Origin: Cytophagales bacterium
GTDB lineage: Bacteria; Bacteroidota; Bacteroidia; Cytophagales; Spirosomataceae
Direction: 5' to 3'
Assembly: GCA_013298125.1 (NCBI GenBank)
Contig: JAAFJP010000036.1
Span: forward strand, 1-57,712
DNA: 57,712 bases
Below the pieces are notes generated by a model. The model did no database searches, was not told where the DNA came from, and saw nothing but the letters and a program-made list of their open reading frames with translations. The position numbers and the translations under genes are program-made. Positions 51,657 to 57,712 of the stretch are shown here, one piece after another (the stretch's first letter is position 1; the number at the start of each line of letters is the position of its first letter).

Positions 51657-53516
51657 ATGAATTCTCAAAACCAAATGGCGATTTATGGAATCGTTGTTAT
51701 CCTATTTATCTTTGCTTTTGGCGAATACGCTTTACATTTTTGGGTTTTTACGAATCCTGCAAAATGGGTCATTATTGCTTTTAAATTCTATAAAAAAGGA
51801 GGAGTAGGTATTAGGATTTTATGTGTCATTTTGTACCCTCTTTGTTTTACTTTTCAGAATTCCACTCTACAAATCAACAATGATACGTTACATAAAAAGA
51901 ACCACCGTAGAGATATAATTGGAACAACAGTCTTTGCCATTTCTGCCATTGCCTGGATATATATTCATAAAAATCCATACCCAATTTTTTTCTTTCCATT
52001 GTTATTTTTGGGTGTGCTAATTGGGGGGCTTTTTTTAGGAAATTTACTAAAAATTAAACCTGACAATCAGAAGAAAATTCCTAACGATAAAGAACCGATA
52101 GAAAATTCTTATTCGTTTTCATTTGCGGGTTCAAATGGTTCATGGGTAAACGTCCCCGACCCATTCAGAGGAATCTTAGTGATTGGGGCGGCAGGTTCGG
52201 GTAAGTCTTACAGTGTTGCAGAACCCATCATTGAGCAAACCGCTCAAAAGGGTTATTCGGGTATTATTTATGATTTCAAATTTCCTTCATTGACTGACTT
52301 TGCTTTTCACCAATATCAAAAGTTTGCTTCACAAATTGGTTTCTATGTGATTAATTTTCAAGACCTTGATAAAAGCCATCGTGTTAATGCACTTGACCCA
52401 AAATATATTCCAACGGCAGCTTACGCAGAAGAATACAGTACGGCAATTATTTCTAATTTAATGCCTGAGTCTATTCAAAAAAAGGATTTTTGGATTCGTT
52501 CATCAACAGCAATGCTTACCGCTACTATTTGGTATATGCGTAAACATCATCCCCAATATTGTACAATTCCGCACGTGGTTAATTTAATCCTTTCCGAAGA
52601 TTACAACGATTTAATTAACTTATTCAGACAAGATTATGAATGTGCCGCCATCGTGAGAAGTATAATTACTGCCATTGACCAAAAAGCCAATGAACAAATT
52701 TCGGGCGTTATTTCTACACTCCAAATTGCATTGGCGAGAATTAATACCCAAGAAATTGCCTATGTATTATCAGGAAATGATTTTAGTTTAGACCTTAATA
52801 ATCCCCAAAATCCTAAATTGTTATGTTTAGGAACAAGTCCATCTTTGGTAGAGGCTTTTGCTCCTTTGATTAGTTGTATTTGTACAGTCGCTCTTAAATC
52901 AATGAATCAACAAAACAAACACCACAGTTTTGTTTTGTTAGACGAAGCTCCTACGCTTTATATTCCTAAATTTGAGCAAATTCCTGCAACCGCACGTAGT
53001 AACAAAGTTGTTACAATTTTTATGGCTCAGGATTTATCTCAAATTGAGAAAAATTATGGAATGAAAGAGGCAGAAACCATCGTTTCCAATCTTAACAATC
53101 ATTTTTATGGTCGTGTAGCTAATATTAAAACTGCCGAAACCGTTAGTAAAATTATTGGGAAAGCGGACAAAATTATCAAGACCGAAAGCCAGGGGAGTAA
53201 TAGACCCACAAGCTGGTTTGAAACCAATCGTGGCTCAGGGTCAAGTAATCAAGGAATGTCTATCACTTTGCAGGAAAGACAGATTATTCAACCGCAAGAC
53301 GTTTTTAATTTACAAGTAGGGGAGTTTATAGGGACAACAGTAGGAGCGAATAATCCCAATTTTTATACAAAATTGAGAAGGCAAAAATCTCTTGGTCGCA
53401 ATCTTATAACGGTTAAAGGATTGCCAACGATTTCCAAAAACTACGATATTTTGTTAAATTTCAATCTGATAGTATCAGAATGCAAAGCAATTTTGAAGGG
53501 AATTGAGATAAATTAG
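51657..53516 (+). CDS. VirD4/TraG-like type IV coupling protein
   Basis: 619 aa. Hydrophobic N-terminal spans (about 8-31, 88-103, 110-130), then Walker A 'VIGAAGSGKSYSVAEP' (177-184), Walker B 'SFVLLDEAPTLYIP' (near 425), and 'VVTIFMAQDLSQIEKNYG', all typical of T4CPs in Bacteroidota mobilization systems. It brings the relaxase-DNA complex to the secretion channel. Near its C-terminus, codons 580-585 are formed by a perfect minus-strand replication iteron. Confidence 0.9.
   Translation: MNSQNQMAIYGIVVILFIFAFGEYALHFWVFTNPAKWVIIAFKFYKKGGVGIRILCVILYPLCFTFQNSTLQINNDTLHKKNHRRDIIGTTVFAISAIAWIYIHKNPYPIFFFPLLFLGVLIGGLFLGNLLKIKPDNQKKIPNDKEPIENSYSFSFAGSNGSWVNVPDPFRGILVIGAAGSGKSYSVAEPIIEQTAQKGYSGIIYDFKFPSLTDFAFHQYQKFASQIGFYVINFQDLDKSHRVNALDPKYIPTAAYAEEYSTAIISNLMPESIQKKDFWIRSSTAMLTATIWYMRKHHPQYCTIPHVVNLILSEDYNDLINLFRQDYECAAIVRSIITAIDQKANEQISGVISTLQIALARINTQEIAYVLSGNDFSLDLNNPQNPKLLCLGTSPSLVEAFAPLISCICTVALKSMNQQNKHHSFVLLDEAPTLYIPKFEQIPATARSNKVVTIFMAQDLSQIEKNYGMKEAETIVSNLNNHFYGRVANIKTAETVSKIIGKADKIIKTESQGSNRPTSWFETNRGSGSSNQGMSITLQERQIIQPQDVFNLQVGEFIGTTVGANNPNFYTKLRRQKSLGRNLITVKGLPTISKNYDILLNFNLIVSECKAILKGIEIN
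53395..53412 (-). repeat. Replication iteron inside the coupling-protein gene
   Basis: A perfect minus-strand copy of CCGTTATAAGATTGCGAC. On the plus strand it is read in frame as part of 'SLGRNLITVKG'. The exact 18-base match to the origin array cannot be chance. Confidence 0.9.
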
Positions 53517-53537
53517 TGTTGGAAAATCATAAATAAA

Positions 53538-53951
53538 TTAGCCAATTTTGTTGTTTATGGCTGAGTGTTTTGCTTTCATCTTTTCCTTCAATGTCTGATT
53601 TTCAATTACATTTACATTTTTAAATTCATAATCATCTGGTAATTCAGCTTTTCTGACTTGGATTTTTGATTTCGTTTGAGATGATTTTGTTTTGTCGAGT
53701 AGGGGAGGGGAGTAGTCATTTTTTTCAATAAAACTTTGAGTTTCGTTTAATTGATTTTGAAGTATTTGAACCCTCATTTTTGAATTATTAGTTTCTTCTT
53801 GACGGTCATACGTTTCAAAATTTATGTCAATAACTTTTTGATTTTCAATGTTTTGAGATATTTTCCTATTCTTGTAAATATACCGCAGAGCATAGCCAAA
53901 TCCCACGATTGCTAATGAGCATAATATTAGTATTATAATGTAACTATACAT
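53538..53951 (-). CDS. Hypothetical single-span membrane protein (137 aa)
   Basis: N-terminal membrane span ('YIIILILCSLAIVGFGYALR'), then a charged cytoplasmic-looking tail with likely coiled coil ('KMRVQILQNQLNETQSFIEK'). It is alone on the minus strand between the coupling protein and the Toprim gene. Function unknown; entry exclusion or a transfer accessory role are possibilities with no direct support. Confidence 0.5.
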   Translation of the reverse strand: MYSYIIILILCSLAIVGFGYALRYIYKNRKISQNIENQKVIDINFETYDRQEETNNSKMRVQILQNQLNETQSFIEKNDYSPPLLDKTKSSQTKSKIQVRKAELPDDYEFKNVNVIENQTLKEKMKAKHSAINNKIG

Positions 53952-54022
53952 AAATTTCGTTTTAAGATAAACGGAAGATATTTTTCAAAATTGTTTTAAA
54001 TCTTACACTATATTTTTAGGTT

Positions 54023-55366
54023 ATGAAACTTACCCCAGACGGAAAACGGGATTGGAATTACTACAAAGACCGCATTGATTTTGTGGATTATGCAGAGCAA
54101 CAAGGTTACGAAATCAATAGTAGGAAGACCAGTCGTAGTTATGTGGTGTTGCACCACACAACAAGTCAAGAGGTCATTATTATCTATAAAAATAAGAATA
54201 CAGGCTATCAAGGCTATTTTAATCCAAATGATTCAAGGGACGAAGGTTCAGTGGTGGACTTTCAAAAATTTAGAAGTAATGGTGATTGGAAAGAAGTTTT
54301 TGCCAAATTAGACGGTTACTTGAATGAGTTACCGACTAATTATAATCCCAAAGTCAAGATTGAGCCTGTTGGTACGGTAAACCGTGAACAGGCTATCCAA
54401 CACGAATTTCGTTTTTTGCCACTTACAGATGCTAAGTATTTGAATGATAGAGGATTGACTGATGAAACAATATTTTCGCCTGAGTTTCAACATCGTATCT
54501 ACAACAAACATTTTTACGAAAATCAAAGAATCCACGTCAATATCGCCTTTCCGTTGAAAAATGAGACGGGTACGATTGCAGCCATCATTCGTAATGATGC
54601 TTATAATAAGATAGAAGAACCCAAAATGGATGCTTCTTGGATTAGTAATACCAAATATAAAGACGGTCAAACAGACCGTTTAGTTATTTCAGAAAGCCCG
54701 ATTGATAGCCTTTCATTTCATCAATTGATGAAACCTAAAACGGATGAAAAGCGGGTTTATTTAGCTACCGCAGGTAATTTGAGCGAAACTCAACCTCGTT
54801 TTATTCAATTGGCAATTGATACGCTCAAACCCCGACAAATCATTCTGGCAAATGATAATGATAACGCTGGAATTAAACAAAATCTGAATCTGATTGGTAC
54901 TTTGTCCCATCCAGATTCAGAACAAAGTCAGTATATCAAAACACATTTGAACCTTGTTCAAAATACCCACGCTTTGTTGTTGTTAAAGGTTAGCCATCCC
55001 AACCAAGAGGAAGGGGCTAAACTTTTAGAACAATTGAGTAATAAATTAACCGAAGATATTAACAAACATACGCCATCAGGTTTAGAACCCGATGCAAAAG
55101 CGGTTGTTACCCAACACGCTAAATTTGGTTCAGAGTTGGAAATACACTTCACAAATAACCGTCAGAACCTAATTCGAGTGGAAAAATCGTTATTAGAAGT
55201 TAAAAATTTAGATCGTTTTATTACTGTTAAAAGACCAGTTAATAAAGATTTTAATGAGGATTTAAAATCTTCCGAAAAACACCGTTTAGAACCTGTTTCG
55301 GATAATAAAAAAGAAGAGAAATTAATTGAAAATCAAGAGGTTAAATCTCTAAAAATAGGGCGTTAG
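54023..55366 (+). CDS. Toprim-domain protein, primase-like (DUF3991 type)
   Basis: 447 aa. An N-terminal DUF3991-like domain ('DFVDYAEQQGYEINSRKTSR', 'DEGSVVDFQKFR') is followed by a Toprim fold around 215-300: 'DRLVISESPIDSLSFHQL' holds the catalytic Glu and 'RQIILANDNDNAGIKQN' the D-x-D motif. Such plasmid proteins are thought to prime or process transferred single strands. No zinc-finger Cys set is visible. Its last 50 residues are charged linker. It lies directly before the rep control region. Confidence 0.78.
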   Translation: MKLTPDGKRDWNYYKDRIDFVDYAEQQGYEINSRKTSRSYVVLHHTTSQEVIIIYKNKNTGYQGYFNPNDSRDEGSVVDFQKFRSNGDWKEVFAKLDGYLNELPTNYNPKVKIEPVGTVNREQAIQHEFRFLPLTDAKYLNDRGLTDETIFSPEFQHRIYNKHFYENQRIHVNIAFPLKNETGTIAAIIRNDAYNKIEEPKMDASWISNTKYKDGQTDRLVISESPIDSLSFHQLMKPKTDEKRVYLATAGNLSETQPRFIQLAIDTLKPRQIILANDNDNAGIKQNLNLIGTLSHPDSEQSQYIKTHLNLVQNTHALLLLKVSHPNQEEGAKLLEQLSNKLTEDINKHTPSGLEPDAKAVVTQHAKFGSELEIHFTNNRQNLIRVEKSLLEVKNLDRFITVKRPVNKDFNEDLKSSEKHRLEPVSDNKKEEKLIENQEVKSLKIGR

Positions 55367-55368
55367 AT

Positions 55369-55386
55369 TGTACTTTTACAAGTACA
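55369..55386. promoter_or_regulatory. Small palindrome upstream of rep
   Basis: tgtactt/aagtaca with a 4-base centre lies just past the Toprim stop and about 130 bases before rep. It is a candidate operator. Confidence 0.4.
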
Positions 55387-55426
55387 TATTTTTTCTTTCC
55401 AAGAAAAGGTAGTATTTTTAAGGTAT

Positions 55427-55468
55427 AAAAAAAACCGTAGAACATTGCTCCCCAGCGTCATTCTACGG
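55427..55468 (-). terminator. Minus-strand intrinsic terminator in the rep leader (possible antisense RNA end)
   Basis: On the minus strand ccgtagaa (55461-55468 complement) pairs with ttctacgg, loop 18 bases, followed by eight T (55427-55434). No minus-strand gene lies upstream within the neighbouring rep gene, so the likely transcript is a short antisense RNA starting in the rep 5' region. Confidence 0.7.
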
Positions 55469-55491
55469 CATTGAAATAACAAGTTTTAATC

Positions 55492-55511
55492 AGAAGCAAA
55501 ATGGTGCTTCT
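55492..55511 (+). promoter_or_regulatory. Hairpin over the rep translation-start region
   Basis: agaagca (55492-55498) pairs with tgcttct (55505-55511) around aaatgg, hiding the ATG at 55501 and ending 4 bases before the ATG at 55515. It could control initiation of rep or of the leader peptide. Confidence 0.5.
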
Positions 55512-55566
55512 TAAATGCCCTGTAAAAATATGGAAAAAAGTGTTTCCATGCAAGCGGTTGAGCTAA
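55501..55566 (+). CDS. Possible 21-aa leader peptide overlapping rep
   Basis: ATG at 55501 reads a 21-codon frame ending TAA at 55564-55566, beginning 'MVLLKCPVKIWKK'. It overlaps the rep start in another frame, as in plasmids where leader translation opens the rep start. No other support; it could be chance. Confidence 0.3.
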   Translation: MVLLKCPVKIWKKVFPCKRLS

Positions 55567-56654
55567 AAAATGGCTTGCATAGTTGGATTGACCAAGTTCG
55601 CCTTGATAGAAATTTATTTCTCAATTTACCTGACATCAATCGTAGTTTCAACGATGATGCTACTTTGGCAAAAGATATAATTGTGTTTATGGCTCACCGC
55701 TATAAAGCTGATATTTTTGGTTATACTTCTTTTAACTTAAACGATTTTTGTGCTACGATGAAGTACAAAAAGCCTAATCTGAGTAAACTTCATCCTCTTT
55801 TTGAAGACCCCAATAATCGTCCACCGATGATTGAAGGTTACGAATTCAAATCAACATTTGATTACGTGATGTATCAATTGGCAGCAAATAATGTTCCTTT
55901 GTCAAGTGTTAAAAGTACCCAGATACCGACATTAAAGGCATTTAACGTTTCATTTATTCAAATTATTAGTGATATTAAAATAGTCTATGATACCCGAAAA
56001 CCCCAAAATAAAATTTACTCATTGAGTTTAGGAAGGGGTTTTATGGAGAATCTGATAAATTTTTATGTGTCAATAAGTTTGACAGATTATATTTCAGTCG
56101 CTTCAAATAAACATAGTGGAAGAATCCGTAATCTTTATGTTTATCTGGCTGGAATGTTGCCAGTTTTGATTTACAATAAAAATACGGTTTTGACTCCTAA
56201 TTTTGAAATGCTTTGTGGCATTGCAGGAATTGAGGATAAAGAACCCAAGCACAGGAAACAGCGATTGATTAAGTATTTAGAAACTATAAGGAACAATACT
56301 ACCTTAAAATTTGACCCTCAATTTATTGTCGGGAAAGACCAAAAACAAGCCTATACTATCAATTTGACTTTTGATATGGCTAACGTAAATGTGGAAAGTA
56401 TTAAAAAGAATATGTATTTCAAGAACATTTATGATTCATTTAAAGAGGCTTATCATAAACGTTTCCCTGATAAACTTGATGATTTTGAACATTTCCAAAA
56501 TTGGCTAACGGATAGAGAAAATGACCAAGCGATAAAGGATAAAGTTATTCGAGATGCACACCGACAGACTTATATGAATTCTGAAAAGGACGTAAGCGAA
56601 GACCAACAATTGCAATTTATGATGTCAGAATTTTTACATAATTTGAAAAAATAA
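55515..56654 (+). CDS. Probable replication initiator protein (Rep)
   Basis: 379 aa; starts at 55515, 55530 ('MEKSVSMQAVELKNGLHSWI') and 55548 are all possible. A basic, helix-rich protein with likely winged-helix segments ('IIVFMAHRYKADIFGYTSFN', 'MENLINFYVSISLTDYISVA', 'RIRNLYVYLAGMLP'). I do not match it confidently to a named Rep family. The case rests on context: it is followed directly by an eight-copy iteron array and preceded by an antisense-type control region, the arrangement of theta-replicating plasmids. It would bind the iterons to open the origin and, at high copy, restrain replication. Confidence 0.7.
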   Translation: MPCKNMEKSVSMQAVELKNGLHSWIDQVRLDRNLFLNLPDINRSFNDDATLAKDIIVFMAHRYKADIFGYTSFNLNDFCATMKYKKPNLSKLHPLFEDPNNRPPMIEGYEFKSTFDYVMYQLAANNVPLSSVKSTQIPTLKAFNVSFIQIISDIKIVYDTRKPQNKIYSLSLGRGFMENLINFYVSISLTDYISVASNKHSGRIRNLYVYLAGMLPVLIYNKNTVLTPNFEMLCGIAGIEDKEPKHRKQRLIKYLETIRNNTTLKFDPQFIVGKDQKQAYTINLTFDMANVNVESIKKNMYFKNIYDSFKEAYHKRFPDKLDDFEHFQNWLTDRENDQAIKDKVIRDAHRQTYMNSEKDVSEDQQLQFMMSEFLHNLKK

Positions 56655-56656
56655 CG

Positions 56657-56681
56657 AAAAGGAGGCATTGCCTCCTTTTTT
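56657..56681 (+). terminator. Intrinsic terminator after rep
   Basis: aaaaggaggc (56657-56666) pairs with gcctcctttt (56670-56679) around att, followed by more T. It lies 3 bases after the rep stop. Confidence 0.9.
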
Positions 56682-56707
56682 AGTTTTAGGGCTACTTATC
56701 CACACAA

Positions 56708-56980
56708 CCATTATAAGATTGCGACTGAAAGTAAATTTACCGTTATAAGATTGCGACCCAAACTATACCTACCGTTATAAGAATGCGACTTACCATTATA
56801 AGATTGCGACTTTACAACCAAAACCGTTATAAGATTGCGACTTACCGTTATAAGATTGCGACTTTTTGATGAAAAATACCCATACCATTATAAGATTGCG
56901 ACCCAAAAAATAATACCATTTATTCTATCCATTGTTTCAAAATAGGCTTTTTGGAATATTGACCATTATAAGTTTGCGAC
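56708..56980 (+). repeat. Iteron array I, putative replication origin
   Basis: Eight direct copies of CCRTTATAAGATTGCGAC start at 56708, 56740, 56772 (one mismatch), 56793, 56824, 56845, 56885 and 56963 (one mismatch). Start-to-start steps of 32, 32, 21, 31, 21 and 40 bp are near whole helical turns, so most copies face the same side of the DNA. The AT-rich stretch 56985-57020 after the array could be the unwinding region. Confidence 0.92.
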
Positions 56981-57052
56981 CATATATGTATTTTTATCTA
57001 TCCTTTATATAATAATAGACTTAGGGGAAAAAAAGTCAGGGTTAAAAATTAA

Positions 57053-57064
57053 TTTCACGTGAAA
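57053..57064. promoter_or_regulatory. Palindrome upstream of ardC
   Basis: TTTCACGTGAAA, a perfect 12-bp palindrome about 95 bases before the ardC ATG. It is a plausible operator. The 57080-57110 tract after it (tttttg, then tatcttta) loosely resembles a Bacteroidota promoter. Confidence 0.4.
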
Positions 57065-57159
57065 ACTACTATTTTATATTGTTTTTGTGAAAAAATACTT
57101 GTATCTTTATATCAGTTAAAACAAGTATTAATCATCTTAAAAACTCCCCATTTAAGAAA

Positions 57160-57712
57160 ATGCAAAAGCAAGGAAAAAAGGCAACCCAAGCAGTTGTAAA
57201 AACTCCCGAAACAACACAAGCACAAGCAAGTGTTAGTCAAACCAATGAAAACGCTCAATTGAGCCGTGTGGACGTTCAACAAAAAGTAACGGATTTTATC
57301 ATCCGAAGATTAAAAGAAGGGGTAATCCCTTGGCAAACTCCCTTTAAAGGTTATTGCGTTCCTCAAAATTACGTTTCTAAAAGACCCTACCGAGGAATTA
57401 ACACTTTGTTATTAGCATCCTTAAACTACGAAAATCCTTATTTCTTAACCTTTGACCAAGTAAAGGAATTAGGCGGAAAAGTTAAAAAGGGAGAAAAAGG
57501 TATTCCAGTTGTATTTTGGAAAATGTTGGATAATAAAGAAACCAACACCAACCGAGAAGGCGAAGAAGTAACAGAAAGAAAGCCAATGTTAAAATACTAT
57601 TACGTTTTTAATGTAGCACAGACAGAGAATGTTGAGTATAATTTTCCTAAGCCAGTTGAGTTTAAAGAAAGTGATACTATTATAGCAGGAGAGAATATTT
57701 ATCTCAATATGC
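57160..57712 (+). CDS. ardC: ArdC-type antirestriction protein, N-terminal part (continues at base 3)
   Basis: ATG at 57160 starts 'MQKQGKKATQAVVK', then a Gln/Thr-rich linker of about 35 residues, then the ArdC N-terminal ssDNA-binding domain (roughly residues 36-150) with typical phrases 'GVIPWQTPF', 'RPYRGINTLLL' and 'GGKVKKGEKGIPVVFWK'. The frame runs off the window end and continues in frame at base 3 to the stop at 633-635, giving 353 aa, a normal length for the family. Upstream lies the iteron array and a short CACGTG-centred palindrome (57053-57064). Early expression after conjugative entry would suit its role; that is inference. Confidence 0.9.
   Translation, partial: MQKQGKKATQAVVKTPETTQAQASVSQTNENAQLSRVDVQQKVTDFIIRRLKEGVIPWQTPFKGYCVPQNYVSKRPYRGINTLLLASLNYENPYFLTFDQVKELGGKVKKGEKGIPVVFWKMLDNKETNTNREGEEVTERKPMLKYYYVFNVAQTENVEYNFPKPVEFKESDTIIAGENIYLNM
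57587..57712. repeat. Terminal direct repeat, right copy (circular join)
   Basis: Exact copy of bases 1-126. It carries the middle of ardC in the same frame as the left copy, so the two ends are the same piece of DNA counted twice. Confidence 0.96.

Noticed and set aside
56708-56980. CRISPR array
   Set aside because: The repeats are 18 bp, spacers are 3-60 bases of unequal length, and no cas genes are present. They are iterons beside rep.

Overview
The window is a complete circular plasmid written as a linear sequence. Its first 126 bases recur exactly as its last 126 bases (57587-57712), and one gene (ardC) reads unbroken across the join, so the real circle is 57,586 bp. The low G+C content, the many 'xxxxAQ'-type signal peptides, the CTnDOT-style tra genes, the LytTR/two-component-propeller regulators and the Rhs proteins point to Bacteroidota. 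A Cytophagales host (Spirosomaceae-like) is my best guess, but that is inference. I saw no rRNA, tRNA, CRISPR array, transposase or integrase.

Layout. (1) 57160-1877 across the join: ardC and four small hypothetical genes. (2) 1.9-5.0 kb: a largely non-coding, strongly palindromic stretch holding one hypothetical gene bracketed by two copies of a palindrome, an 81-aa protein ending in a sliding-clamp motif, and a structured leader. (3) 5.0-18.8 kb: a giant secreted Rhs protein tipped with an M23 peptidase, followed by a run of signal-peptide proteins (a lipocalin-like protein, an LprI-like lysozyme-inhibitor homologue, several unknowns and an outer-membrane barrel), a stand-alone LytTR protein and a protein with seven tandem NUMOD1-like repeats. 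(4) 19.3-22.3 kb: five unknown genes. (5) 22.4-35.0 kb, minus strand: a propeller histidine kinase, a LytTR response regulator, a stand-alone LytTR protein, a second giant Rhs protein, small genes and an Rpn-family nuclease. (6) 35.3-38.6 kb: ardA, an acidic unknown, umuD and umuC. (7) 38.6-47.3 kb, minus strand: a CTnDOT-type conjugation operon (traE, F, G, J, K, N, M plus a VirB5-like gene). (8) 47.5-53.5 kb: a double-HTH protein, parA with its partner, AT-rich centromere-like repeats, an oriT candidate, mobilization protein, relaxase and coupling protein. (9) 54.0-57.0 kb: a Toprim protein, the probable Rep gene and an eight-copy iteron array.

How it fits together. The plasmid looks self-transmissible: relaxase, coupling protein and a type IV secretion set. 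It carries anti-restriction genes (ardA, ardC) and SOS mutagenesis genes (umuDC) useful on entering a new host, and partition genes to stay there. Its cargo is two polymorphic-toxin-like Rhs proteins on opposite strands. The first has a peptidoglycan-hydrolase tip and is followed by secreted proteins that suit periplasmic immunity. The second sits in an apparent two-component regulon: paired 20-bp-spaced AATAAGTG repeats lie upstream of both the kinase gene and the LytTR-Rhs operon. The replication iteron also occurs in a four-copy cluster inside the tra operon and once within the coupling-protein coding sequence, which suggests cross-talk between copy control and conjugation.
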